64,000 bases of DNA from Streptomyces sp. TG1A-8 (GTDB lineage: Bacteria; Actinomycetota; Actinomycetes; Streptomycetales; Streptomycetaceae). Below are positions 23,934 through 31,536 of the stretch, piece by piece. Below the pieces are notes generated by a model. It was not told where the DNA came from and searched no databases. It was given only the letters and a program-made list of their open reading frames with translations. Positions within the stretch are counted from its first letter, which is position 1. Each line of letters opens with the position of its first letter. The DNA is taken from contig NZ_JASTLB010000001.1 of assembly GCF_030499535.1 (NCBI RefSeq), positions 1,798,001-1,862,000 of the forward strand. The letters are read 5' to 3'. A program made the position numbers and the translations under genes.

Positions 23934-25304
23934 TCACTTCACCGCGGTGCCGGTGGTGCGCTCACCGAGGGTCAGCACGGTGAGCGCGAGGACGGCCATG
24001 GCGGCGGCGATCACGCCGAACAGCGCGCCGGGGCCGTGCGCGTCCAGGACCGGCAGCAGCACGAACGGCAGCGCGCCGGCGCTGAGCTTGGACAGCGAGT
24101 AGGCGGCGCCGGAGGCGGTGGCGCGGATCGCGGTGGGGTACTGCTCGGACAGGTAGACGTGCGAGACGCTGGAGAAGACGTTGCTGAACAGCGTGTAGGC
24201 GAAGCCGCACGTGACGATCAGCGCGGCCGACCCGGCGTAGGCGAAGCCGAGTCCGGCGACGACCATGGCGGTCGCCGACAGGGCGACCAGGGTGCGGCGT
24301 TCGACGCGGTCCACGACGGGCAGGACGAGGGCGGAGCCCACCGGGTAGCCGATGAAGGACAGCGCGGTGAAGCCCAGGCCGGCGACGATGCCGTAGCCCT
24401 TGGCCGCGACGATCTGCGGGGCGAGCGTGCCGAAGCCGTAGTAGCCGACGACCGACAGCACGCAGAACACCCACAGCACGAGGGTGCGGCGGAGCATGCC
24501 GGGGCCGAGGACGTCCCGCAGCCGGGACTCCCCGGCGACCGGGTCGGCCTCCGCGTGCGCGGGCGTCTCGAGCGGCAGCCCGCGCCCGGCCGCCTCCGCC
24601 TCCATCAGGGACACCAGGTGCTCGGCCTCCGCGGTCCGGCCGGTGGCGGCCAGCCAGCGCGGGGACTCGATCAGCTGCCGGCGCAGCACCCACACCACGG
24701 CCGAGCCGAGCGCGCCGAGCACGAACAGCCAGCGCCAGCCGGCCACGCCCAGCGGGGTCAGCGGCACCAGCCACAGCGCGGCGAAGCCCACCGCGGGCAC
24801 CCCGCAGAAGGCCAGGGTGTAGGCCCAGGCGATGAACCGGCCCCGCTTCCTCGCGGGCAGCACGTCGGCCAGGTAGCAGTCGGACAGGGCCTGTTCGGCG
24901 CCGATGCCGACGCCGGCCAGGAAACGGGTGACGATCAGCCACGTGGCGTTCGGGGAGAAGGCGCCGAGCAGGGAGAAGACGGAGTAGATCGCGAGGTTGA
25001 GGAGGAAGGCGCGGCGCCGGCCGTAGCGGTCGGCGACCCGGCCGAGGGTCAGGGACCCGATGAACTGGCCGACGAACACGGAGGCCAGCACGAGTTTGAG
25101 CGAGGTCGCGCCGAAGGCGAAGTCGCTCTGCAGCACCTTTCCTATGGTGCCCGACAGGTTGTTCTCGAAGGTGTCGAAGAACAGGCCGATGCCGATGACC
25201 GCGGTGAGTCTGCGGTGCAGGGGAGTGATCGGCATGCGGTCCAGGCGGACCCCGATCGGGGCGGGGGCGGTGACGCCGCCCGCCGCCTCGGTGGTCTGGG
25301 ACAT
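23934..25304 (-). CDS. MFS transporter
   Basis: A 456-residue major facilitator of the sugar/organic-acid (SP/AAHS-like) type. It has about 12 helices, the [13 protein letters not shown] loop 2-3 motif, [17 protein letters not shown] after helix 4 and a central cytoplasmic loop of about 60 residues. It probably exports the azoxy product or imports a precursor. The ATG at 25304 has AAGGAG 9 nt upstream. It lies between the desaturase and ferredoxin genes on the same strand and may share their transcript. Confidence 0.88.
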   Translation of the reverse strand: MSQTTEAAGGVTAPAPIGVRLDRMPITPLHRRLTAVIGIGLFFDTFENNLSGTIGKVLQSDFAFGATSLKLVLASVFVGQFIGSLTLGRVADRYGRRRAFLLNLAIYSVFSLLGAFSPNATWLIVTRFLAGVGIGAEQALSDCYLADVLPARKRGRFIAWAYTLAFCGVPAVGFAALWLVPLTPLGVAGWRWLFVLGALGSAVVWVLRRQLIESPRWLAATGRTAEAEHLVSLMEAEAAGRGLPLETPAHAEADPVAGESRLRDVLGPGMLRRTLVLWVFCVLSVVGYYGFGTLAPQIVAAKGYGIVAGLGFTALSFIGYPVGSALVLPVVDRVERRTLVALSATAMVVAGLGFAYAGSAALIVTCGFAYTLFSNVFSSVSHVYLSEQYPTAIRATASGAAYSLSKLSAGALPFVLLPVLDAHGPGALFGVIAAAMAVLALTVLTLGERTTGTAVK

Positions 25305-25404
25305 GGGGCTGGCTCCTTACAGAACTCCTGGGAACGGTGGGCGGACCGCTCCCGGGAAGGAACCGCCCGGGCCACCGGCGGGCCCGGGCGTGCGCCCCGG
25401 GGGC

Positions 25405-25472
25405 GGGGCCGGGGTGTGGGGGGGAGGTGGGTTGCCGGATGAGGGGATGGGGGGGTGGGGGGGGTGGGAGGT
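25405..25472 (+). repeat. G-rich tract with many G runs
   Basis: Between the desaturase and MFS genes the plus strand carries repeated runs of 3-8 G separated by 1-4 other bases. The + strand here is the template for the leftward genes. The pattern would allow G-quadruplex folding. No coding function is visible. Confidence 0.6.
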
Positions 25473-25473
25473 G

Positions 25474-26598
25474 TCAGGCGGCTTCCACGGCGCGGCGCCG
25501 CAGTTGCTCCTCGACGTCACCGCGCCGGACGGGCGCGCTGACCTCGTGCAGGTAGGAGGCGACCTCGCGGTAGGAGGCCCAGAACCCGACCTCGTGGTAC
25601 GGCACCCCGCGTTCGGCGCAGTACGCGCGGGTCAGCTCCCGGGCGCGCCCCAGGTTCTTCTGCGGCATGGCCGGGAACAGGTGGTGTTCCACCTGGTAGT
25701 TGAGGCCGCCGTAGAGGAAGTCGATCAGCCAGCTGGGCCGGATGTTGCGGGAGGTGAGGACCTGGCGCTCCAGCCAGTCCAGGGTCTCCTCCTCGCCGTC
25801 GCGGACCTCCATGCCCTTGTGGTTCGGGGCGAAGATCATCCCGAAGTACACGCCCAGGGCGGCGTGCTGGACCAGGACGAAGGCGACCGCGAGCACCGGG
25901 GACAGGACGGTGAAGACCAGGGTGAGGTAGACGGCGGTGCGCAGCAGGATCAGGAACGACTCCAGCACGGGCCGCTTGGTCTTGCCCTGGGCGATCGACA
26001 GGATGGCCGTCTTCAGCATCTTGAAGCCCTCCAGCACGAGGAGCACGAAGAACAGCACGCTCTGGTAGCGCACGACGAACTTCTGGGTGCCCTTGCGGCT
26101 GGGGTACTGCTTGATGTCGAAGATGGCGGTGCGCCGGCCGATGTCCGGGTCCATGTCCAGGTGGTTGGGGTTGCTGTGGTGGCGGTTGTGGTGGTTGACC
26201 CACCAGCCGTAGCTGACCCCGTTGACCAGGTTGGCGTGGACGTAGCCGACGGCGGAGGCGGCCTTCTTGCTGCGGAACATGGCCTTGTGGCCGGCGTCGT
26301 GCCACATGAACGCCGACTGGCCGCCGCACAGGCCCATCCACAGGGCCGTGAGGAGCTGCCACCAGGAGTCGCCCAGCTCGAAGAACGCGGCGAACCCGAT
26401 CGCCAGCAGGGCGGTGTTCAGGGCCAGACGGCCGACGTAGTACCGCGGGTCGAGGTCGAGGAGGCCTTCGGACTTGACCCGTTTGAGCAGTTCGGCGAAG
26501 GTCGCCGAGGCGCCGGTGCGCTGTCCGGCGCCGGCTGCGGCACCGGCACCGGCACCGCCGGCCAGTGCCTCGCCTTCTCGTATGTGCGGACGCTGCAT
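25474..26598 (-). CDS. Membrane fatty acid desaturase
   Basis: A 374-residue integral-membrane diiron desaturase of the acyl-lipid/acyl-CoA family. The three His boxes are present: HDAGH (in WHDAGHKAMF), HNRHH and QVEHHLFP, with paired hydrophobic stretches between them. It would introduce a C=C bond into an acyl chain. In azoxy compounds such as elaiomycin an alkene lies next to the azoxy nitrogen, so I infer that it could form this bond or desaturate the fatty precursor. The start has AAGGAGAG 6 nt upstream. The promoter region with SARP repeats is about 205 bp upstream, leaving a long leader. Confidence 0.88.
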   Translation of the reverse strand: MQRPHIREGEALAGGAGAGAAAGAGQRTGASATFAELLKRVKSEGLLDLDPRYYVGRLALNTALLAIGFAAFFELGDSWWQLLTALWMGLCGGQSAFMWHDAGHKAMFRSKKAASAVGYVHANLVNGVSYGWWVNHHNRHHSNPNHLDMDPDIGRRTAIFDIKQYPSRKGTQKFVVRYQSVLFFVLLVLEGFKMLKTAILSIAQGKTKRPVLESFLILLRTAVYLTLVFTVLSPVLAVAFVLVQHAALGVYFGMIFAPNHKGMEVRDGEEETLDWLERQVLTSRNIRPSWLIDFLYGGLNYQVEHHLFPAMPQKNLGRARELTRAYCAERGVPYHEVGFWASYREVASYLHEVSAPVRRGDVEEQLRRRAVEAA

Positions 26599-26803
26599 GC
26601 GTTGCTCTCCTTGGGAGAAGTGCCCGGATCGGGCGGCGGCGCCGCTGCCCCGCGGACCTGCGGGCGCCGCGAGTCGACTTCAGCTCCCGCGCGGTCACCG
26701 TCGCGGGCTTCGGCCCGCCCGGCGGACCCGGCGACGGGAGCACAGTGCGGTACTCCCGGGCCCGGACCACCGGGCGAACGTGTGTCCAGCGTTCCGTGGA
26801 GCG

Positions 26804-26830
26804 CTGATGTGACACTGATACCGGTCTGAT
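26804..26830 (-). promoter_or_regulatory. SARP-type operator before the desaturase
   Basis: On the minus strand ATCAG occurs three times (26830-26826, 26819-26815, 26808-26804), each exactly 11 bp apart. The first base differs from the GTCAG core of the other sites. It faces the desaturase-MFS-ferredoxin-FabI series. Confidence 0.7.
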
Positions 26831-26854
26831 CGGACCCGGCGGCGGTGCCGGGCC

Positions 26855-27004
26855 TCAGGCGGCCGCCCCGGTGCGCAGCCGCTCGTCGAGGGCGCGGACG
26901 ACCGCGTCGGCGGCCTCGGCGACCGCCTCGTCGTCCGGCGCCCCGATGACGGCCATGAGCTGCTCGACCATGGCGTGCTGGAGTTCTTCGGTGGACTGGC
27001 TCAT
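26855..27004 (-). CDS. Small helical protein, 49 residues
   Basis: A short gene starting MSQSTEELQHAMVEQLMAVI, with a canonical AAGGAG ribosome binding site and Streptomyces codon bias. It begins 40 bp after the stop of the tRNA-dependent transferase on the same strand, so the two are probably co-transcribed. The protein is acidic and Ala-rich, predicted all-helical, with alternating hydrophobic positions and no Cys, signal or membrane segment. It could be a small accessory subunit, carrier or leader-like peptide. I do not recognise a family. Confidence 0.75.
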   Translation of the reverse strand: MSQSTEELQHAMVEQLMAVIGAPDDEAVAEAADAVVRALDERLRTGAAA

Positions 27005-27044
27005 GTCGACGACTCCTTGTCGGTGAGGGGGCGTGCGGGGTGCG

Positions 27045-28052
27045 TCAGAAGGCGTTGCAGGCGCGGAAGACGTGCGCGAAGCCCGGCAGCGAGGCCTGCG
27101 GCCCGTCGAAGGCGACGTACTCGGGGATGACCACGTCCGGGGCCCACTTCTGCTTGTACGACAGCTGCGTCTGGGCCGGGTACAGGGCCGCGCCCTCGGC
27201 CCACAGGGCGTGCATCAGCCACTGGAACGCCGGGCTGTGACCGTCGAGTTCGTAGCCGGCGTCCAGGCCGGTGAACGGCGTGAACCCGAAGTGCAGCCAC
27301 TGCACGCCCTCGGCCCGGAACACCTCGATGGCGTGTGCGTTGATGGCCTCCATCAGGCCGGGCGAGCCCTCCGGGATGCGGCGGCTGAGGTCGTGCATCC
27401 AGCCCGCCCGGCTGCCGTAGACGGGCGAGTACGAGATGTAGGCGACCGGGGCGCCGTCGATGGTGCCGACGAACAGCCGGCGGTGCGCCTGGGCCTCGCC
27501 GCCGATCTGGCCGACGAGGAACTCCAGTTGCTGGGCGCCGCCCTTGGAGCCCAGCCACGCCTTGTCGATGACGGCGATGGCGTCCTGCACCTCGTCCGCG
27601 TGGGCCTCCCGGATCTGCAGACCGTTGCGGTGGGCGCGGGAGATCTTGTTGCGCAGCTGCATGAACTTGGTGCCGCGCAGCGTGAACTCGGGCAGGCTCA
27701 CCGCCCAGGAGGCGCCGACCTGGTTGACGGTGAAGCCGAGGCCGGCGTAGCGCTCGGCGTCGGCGCGCTGCAGCTGGACCCCGACCAGGGTCAGGCCCTC
27801 GTCGCGGACGTACTGGCGGAAGGCGTCGAGGAGGGTGCCGTAGTCCTGCTCGGCGGCGAACGGCCCGCCGAACTGCACCGCGTAGCGGCCGGTGCGGCGG
27901 TAGACGACGACACCGTCCGCGCCCGGGACGGTGAACGTACTGTTTCCGCTGTTGAGCGTCAGGAACGAACTGGGGTTCTCGGCGGCGGTGTGGGTGCGTA
28001 TGGCGTCGAGAACCGGGTTGTCCGTGAGGGTTTCGGTGGTGGTCGCGGTCAT
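27045..28052 (-). CDS. LPG-synthase C-like aminoacyl-tRNA-dependent transferase (VlmA-like)
   Basis: A 335-residue protein of the DUF2156 / phosphatidylglycerol lysyltransferase C-terminal type, a double-GNAT fold that takes the aminoacyl group from charged tRNA. The characteristic segment reads FTLRGTKFMQLRNKISRAHRNG, matching MprF-like proteins (L-G-K-x-x-x-x-L-R-x-x-x-N/x-R). WAVSLPEF precedes it, and the second GNAT half has GWMHDLSRR and LHFGFTPFTG. It is soluble: there is no flippase part. In valanimycin, VlmA transfers the seryl residue from seryl-tRNA to isobutylhydroxylamine. With a cluster SerRS and an N-hydroxylase, the same step on an alkylhydroxylamine is the best inference. The start at 28052 has AAAGGAG; an in-frame ATG at 28082 lacks one. 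Confidence 0.85.
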   Translation of the reverse strand: MTATTTETLTDNPVLDAIRTHTAAENPSSFLTLNSGNSTFTVPGADGVVVYRRTGRYAVQFGGPFAAEQDYGTLLDAFRQYVRDEGLTLVGVQLQRADAERYAGLGFTVNQVGASWAVSLPEFTLRGTKFMQLRNKISRAHRNGLQIREAHADEVQDAIAVIDKAWLGSKGGAQQLEFLVGQIGGEAQAHRRLFVGTIDGAPVAYISYSPVYGSRAGWMHDLSRRIPEGSPGLMEAINAHAIEVFRAEGVQWLHFGFTPFTGLDAGYELDGHSPAFQWLMHALWAEGAALYPAQTQLSYKQKWAPDVVIPEYVAFDGPQASLPGFAHVFRACNAF

Positions 28053-28144
28053 TCCCGTACTCCTTTCGGGAGTGTTTTCCAACGGAGTGAGTACAGCACT
28101 GTCAAGGCATCCGAGAAAAGAGCCGCAAGGAATTCATTGCCCGT

Positions 28145-28173
28145 GTCAGAAGCGTGTCAGCATTCCGTCAGCG
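28145..28173 (+). promoter_or_regulatory. SARP-type operator before the tRNA-Ser-like gene
   Basis: GTCAG begins at 28145, 28156 and 28167: three repeats with an exact 11-bp period. Eight bases after the last heptamer is GACTGT (28182-28187), which would set a start near 28194, about 33 bp before the tRNA-like 5' end. The orientation is away from the transferase gene and toward the RNA gene. Confidence 0.75.
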
Positions 28174-28226
28174 CCCAGTGCGACTGTTGTTCCCGTGAAC
28201 GGCACGGGAAACCGGGCCGGACGCGA

Positions 28227-28323
28227 GGAGAGGTGCCCGGAGCGGCTGATCGGGGACCCGGAGCAAGCCTCCGAGTCGGGTCGGAAACGACCCGCGCAGG
28301 TTCGAATCCTGCCCTCTCCGCCA
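28227..28323 (+). tRNA. tRNA-Ser-like RNA with non-canonical anticodon arm
   Basis: A 97-nt class II tRNA shape. The acceptor stem is perfect (GGAGAGG 28227-28233 with CCTCTCC 28313-28319), followed by discriminator G28320 and encoded CCA. The T arm is perfect (GCAGG, loop TTCGAAT, CCTGC; 28296-28312). The long variable arm has a 7-bp stem (28277-28283 with 28288-28294) and a GAAA loop. The D arm is CCCG/CGGG (28236-28239 with 28251-28254), with a GG pair in the loop for the elbow contact. The anticodon arm is odd: CGGAG/CTCCG (28259-28263 with 28269-28273) leaves only a 5-nt CAAGC loop. With four pairs the 7-nt loop is GCAAGCC, which has C instead of U33 and would put AAG at the anticodon place. 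G73, G1-C72, G2-C71 and the variable arm are seryl identity elements. It is therefore probably serylated but unfit for decoding. Confidence 0.75.
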
Positions 28324-28469
28324 CCGTCGGACGGAAATCCGTGCACGGGTGAAAGCCAATTCACTGATACGGGGCGCACCCTGAACGCCGCCCCACCCGG
28401 TGCCGCGCCGAGGCGCGTTGCACCGGATTCCCAGGACCGCCGGCCACCCCCCGTCCCGGCGGAGCAACC

Positions 28470-28509
28470 GCCCCGGCGGGCCCGTGCAGGAGCCGAGGCC
28501 CGCCGGGGC
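28470..28509 (+). terminator. Stem-loop between the tRNA-like gene and the SARP gene
   Basis: A perfect 13-bp stem pairs 28470-28482 with 28497-28509, with a 14-nt loop. It lies 147 bp after the CCA end of the tRNA-like gene and 93 bp before the SARP start. It may end a short RNA transcript, or act as an attenuator in the SARP leader. Confidence 0.55.
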
Positions 28510-28601
28510 GCGGGTGTTCCATGTTCACCCGTTTTCTTCACCGCAGCGCGACCCCAGAAAGAAAGACCTTCGCCGAGGAATTGTCATCAAGGGGGGAAGA
28601 C

Positions 28602-29402
28602 ATGCTGAGGTTCTCCGTACTCGGGGCACTGCAGATACTCACCGCGACCGGACCGGCGGACATCTCCGGTGACCTGCAGCGCACGCTGGTGCAGACCCTG
28701 CTGGTCAGTGAGGGGCAGCCGGTGTCCGGGGAGGGTCTGGCCGAGGAGATGTGGGGCGACGCCGTCCCCGACAACCAGGCCAACGCCCTGCAGGCGCACA
28801 TCAGCCGGCTGCGCCGGCGGCTGCGTGACCTCGAACCGGGGCGGTCGTCCTCCCGGGTGACCATCCACCCCTCCGGCTACCGGCTGACCGTGGCCGAGGG
28901 CGAACTGGACGCGGCCGAGTTCATCCGCGCGGTGCGGCTGGCCGAGTCCGCCGGTCCGGACGACGCGGCCCACACGGCGCGGATGCTCGGTGACGCGCTC
29001 GCGATGTGGCGCGGTCCCGTCTTCGGCGGCTTCTCGGGCGGCACGCTGTGCCAGCTCGCCGGCGCCCGCTACGAGGAGTACCGGATGCGCGCGATGGAAC
29101 TGCGCTTCGACGCCGAGCTGCGGCTCGGCCGGCACGCCGCCGTCCTCGCCGAACTGACCGAGGCCCACACCAACCACCCGCTGCGCGAGCGCTTCTGCGA
29201 GCAGCTGATGATCGCCCTGTACTGCTCGGGACGGCAGGCCGACGCCCTGGACGTCTTCCGCCGGATGCGCCGCCACCTGGACGACGAACTCGGCATCCAG
29301 CCCTCCCCGTCCCTGCGCCGGGTGGAGAACGCCATCCTCTGCCACGACCCCGCCCTGACCGGCGGTGGCGCCCGCACGCCCATCCGTCTCCAGCCCGCCT
29401 GA
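28602..29402 (+). CDS. SARP-family pathway activator
   Basis: A 266-residue Streptomyces antibiotic regulatory protein. It has an N-terminal OmpR-type winged helix (residues about 1-95; LRFSVLGALQI through ALQAHISRLRRRLRD and GYRLTV), then a bacterial transcriptional activation domain (about 100-250; TLCQLAGARYEEYRMRAMELR, ALYCSGRQADALDVFRRMRRHLDDELGIQPSPSLR). It lacks ATPase or TPR extensions, so it is a small SARP like ActII-ORF4. It is expected to bind the 11-bp-period GTCAG repeats found before seven units of the cluster, including the tRNA-like gene just upstream. The ATG at 28602 follows a strong GGGGGGAAGA site; an upstream in-frame ATG at 28521 lacks one. Confidence 0.93.
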   Translation: MLRFSVLGALQILTATGPADISGDLQRTLVQTLLVSEGQPVSGEGLAEEMWGDAVPDNQANALQAHISRLRRRLRDLEPGRSSSRVTIHPSGYRLTVAEGELDAAEFIRAVRLAESAGPDDAAHTARMLGDALAMWRGPVFGGFSGGTLCQLAGARYEEYRMRAMELRFDAELRLGRHAAVLAELTEAHTNHPLRERFCEQLMIALYCSGRQADALDVFRRMRRHLDDELGIQPSPSLRRVENAILCHDPALTGGGARTPIRLQPA

Positions 29403-29434
29403 GGGCGCCGGCGGCCGGCCCGTGTAAGCGGCCC

Positions 29435-29452
29435 GTCAGCACCCGGTCAGGC
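29435..29452 (+). promoter_or_regulatory. SARP-type operator before the membrane protein/carboxylase unit
   Basis: GTCAGCA at 29435-29441 and GTCAGGC at 29446-29452 are 11 bp apart. A GTCAC at 29459 is off phase. The site begins 33 bp after the SARP stop codon and faces the gene starting at 29514. Confidence 0.65.
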
Positions 29453-29513
29453 CGCGTTGTCACGATCGACGCGCAAGCGCAAGTGGAATCAGACCCCCTG
29501 TCTTGGAGGCCCC

Positions 29514-29948
29514 ATGACCACGAGCCAGACCCCGGCCCGCACGGCGGCGCACGCGCCGGCCCGTGCCGCCGCGGCCCGCCCGTTGCGGACCTTTCTCGCG
29601 CTGGACGCGGCGGTCACCGCCGTGAACGGCCTGATCTATCTGCTCGCCGCCGGCCCGGTCGGCGACCTGCTCGGCCTCGGCACCGGATTCCTGCGGGGCA
29701 TCGGTGCGTTCCTCACCGTCTACGGCGTCCTGGTGGCGCTGCTGGCGAGCCGGCCGGTGCCCCGCACGGCCGCCACCAAGGCGGTCATCGAGGCCAACGC
29801 GCTGTGGGCGGTGGCCTCCGTCGCCACCGCCGTCTTCGGCTGGTTCGGTCCGAACACCGTCGGCACGGTGTGGACCGTGCTGCAGGCGGCCGTCGTCGGC
29901 GCGTTCGCCGTGCTCCAGGCGAGCGGCCTGCGCCGGCTCGGCAACTGA
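29514..29948 (+). CDS. Small four-helix membrane protein of unknown function
   Basis: A 144-residue protein. After an Ala/Thr/Arg-rich N-terminus of about 25 residues there are four hydrophobic segments (near residues 27-46, 56-75, 90-107 and 113-132), with short loops and few charged residues. I do not recognise a family with certainty; general shape resembles four-helix SPW/DoxX-like or DUF4345-like proteins. TTGGAGG lies 5 nt before the ATG. It sits directly behind a SARP operator and 32 bp before the carboxylase gene, so it is in the regulon. It could serve in export, immunity or membrane placement of lipophilic intermediates; none of these is shown. Confidence 0.7.
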   Translation: MTTSQTPARTAAHAPARAAAARPLRTFLALDAAVTAVNGLIYLLAAGPVGDLLGLGTGFLRGIGAFLTVYGVLVALLASRPVPRTAATKAVIEANALWAVASVATAVFGWFGPNTVGTVWTVLQAAVVGAFAVLQASGLRRLGN

Positions 29949-29980
29949 CGTCCCGTCATTTCGCCCAGTTAGGGGAAGAC

Positions 29981-31525
29981 ATGAGGTCCCACGTCGCGGA
30001 ACTCGCCGGTCTGCGCGAACGCGTGCTCGCCGGCCCGAGTGAGAAGGCGACCGCCGCGCAGAAGGCCAAGGGCAAGCTCACCGTGCGCGAACGGATCGGG
30101 CTGCTCCTCGACGAGGGCTCCTTCCACGAGGTCGAGCCGCTGCGGCGGCACCGGGCGACCGGGTTCGGCCTGGAGGCGAAGAAGCCGTACACCGACGGTG
30201 TGGTCACCGGCTGGGGCACCGTCGAGGGCCGCACCGTCTTCGTCTACGCCCATGACTTCCGGATCTTCGGCGGCGCCCTCGGCGAGGCCCACGCCGCCAA
30301 GATCCACAAGATCATGGACATGGCCCTGGCGGCGGGCGCGCCCCTGGTCTCCCTCAACGACGGCGCGGGCGCCCGCATCCAGGAGGGCGTCACCGCGCTC
30401 GCGGGCTACGGCGGCATCTTCCGGCGCAACACGGCCGCGTCCGGGGTCATCCCGCAGATCAGCGTGATGCTCGGGCCGTGCGCCGGAGGCGCCGCCTACA
30501 GCCCCGCGCTCACCGACTTCGTCTTCATGGTCCGCGGGACGTCCCAGATGTTCATCACCGGGCCGGACGTCGTCCGGGCGGTGACGGGCGAGGAGATCAG
30601 CCAGGACGGGCTGGGCGGGGCCGACGTCCACGCGGAGACCTCCGGCGTGTGCCACTTCGCCTACGACGACGAGGAGACCTGCCTGGAGGAGGTGCGCTAC
30701 CTGCTCTCCCTGCTCCCCCGCAACAACCGCGAGACCCCGCCCGTGGTGGCCTGCGACGACCCCGCCGACCGCCGCTGCGAGTCGCTGGCCGACCTGGTGC
30801 CGGCCGACGGCAACCGGCCGTACGACATGACCCGGGTGATCGAGGAGATCGTCGACGACGGCGAGTACCTGGAGGTGCACCAGCGCTGGGCCCGCAACGT
30901 CATCTGCGCGCTGGCCCGCCTCGACGGACAGGTGGTCGGGATCATCGCCAACCAGCCGCAGACGCTGGCCGGGGTCCTGGACATCGAGGCGTCGGAGAAG
31001 GCGGCCCGCTTCGTGCAGATGTGCGACGCGTTCAGCATCCCGCTGGTCACCCTGCTCGACGTGCCCGGCTTCCTGCCGGGCGTCGGCCAGGAGCACGGCG
31101 GCATCATCCGCCACGGCGCGAAGCTGCTGTACGCCTACTGCGACGCGACCGTGCCGCGGATCTCCCTCATCCTGCGCAAGGCCTACGGCGGCGCCTACAT
31201 CGTCATGGACTCGCAGTCCATCGGCGCCGACCTCACCTACGCCTGGCCCACCAACGAGATCGCGGTGATGGGCGCCGAGGGCGCGGCCAACGTGATCTTC
31301 CGCCGCCAGATCGCCGAGGCCGAGGACCCCGAGGCCCGGCGCGCCGAGCTGGTCAAGGAGTACAGGGCCGAGCTGATGCACCCGTACTACGCGGCCGAGC
31401 GCGGCCTGGTGGACGACGTGATCGACCCGGCCGAGACGCGTTCCGTCCTCATCGCCGCGCTGGCGATGCTGCGCACCAAGCACGCCGAGCGTCCCACCCG
31501 CAAGCACGGCAACCCCCCTCAGTGA
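29981..31525 (+). CDS. Acyl-CoA carboxylase carboxyltransferase (beta) subunit
   Basis: A 514-residue PccB/AccD-type carboxyltransferase with the two crotonase-like halves. The acyl-CoA and biotin oxyanion regions are visible: DGAGARIQEGV, MLGPCAGGAAYSPALTDF, GFLPGVGQEHGGIIRHGAKLLYAY and RKAYGGAYIVM. The residue after PGFLPG-region that tunes acetyl- versus propionyl-CoA use cannot be judged without alignment. It would produce malonyl-CoA (fitting the HAFHS-type AT) or methylmalonyl-CoA with a biotinylated alpha subunit encoded elsewhere. The epsilon subunit follows 11 bp later. It lies in the cluster behind a SARP operator, so it probably raises extender supply during production. Confidence 0.93.
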   Translation: MRSHVAELAGLRERVLAGPSEKATAAQKAKGKLTVRERIGLLLDEGSFHEVEPLRRHRATGFGLEAKKPYTDGVVTGWGTVEGRTVFVYAHDFRIFGGALGEAHAAKIHKIMDMALAAGAPLVSLNDGAGARIQEGVTALAGYGGIFRRNTAASGVIPQISVMLGPCAGGAAYSPALTDFVFMVRGTSQMFITGPDVVRAVTGEEISQDGLGGADVHAETSGVCHFAYDDEETCLEEVRYLLSLLPRNNRETPPVVACDDPADRRCESLADLVPADGNRPYDMTRVIEEIVDDGEYLEVHQRWARNVICALARLDGQVVGIIANQPQTLAGVLDIEASEKAARFVQMCDAFSIPLVTLLDVPGFLPGVGQEHGGIIRHGAKLLYAYCDATVPRISLILRKAYGGAYIVMDSQSIGADLTYAWPTNEIAVMGAEGAANVIFRRQIAEAEDPEARRAELVKEYRAELMHPYYAAERGLVDDVIDPAETRSVLIAALAMLRTKHAERPTRKHGNPPQ

Positions 31526-31536
31526 CGGAGGTCCCC

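Noticed and set aside
26599..26815. A longer N-terminus for the desaturase or a separate upstream gene
   Set aside because: Frames there are Arg/Pro-rich shadows; the desaturase ATG at 26598 has a strong ribosome binding site and the family's usual length.
28227..28323. A normal tRNA-Ser or tRNA-Leu gene
   Set aside because: The anticodon loop lacks U33 and is not 7 nt with a full stem; AAG would be a Leu anticodon, while G73 and the acceptor stem are seryl type. It is not accepted as a standard decoding tRNA.
28296..28323. A tRNA 3' end left as an integrative-element attachment site
   Set aside because: The 5' acceptor strand, D arm and variable arm are also present and paired, and no integrase gene is nearby, so a simple att fragment does not explain it.
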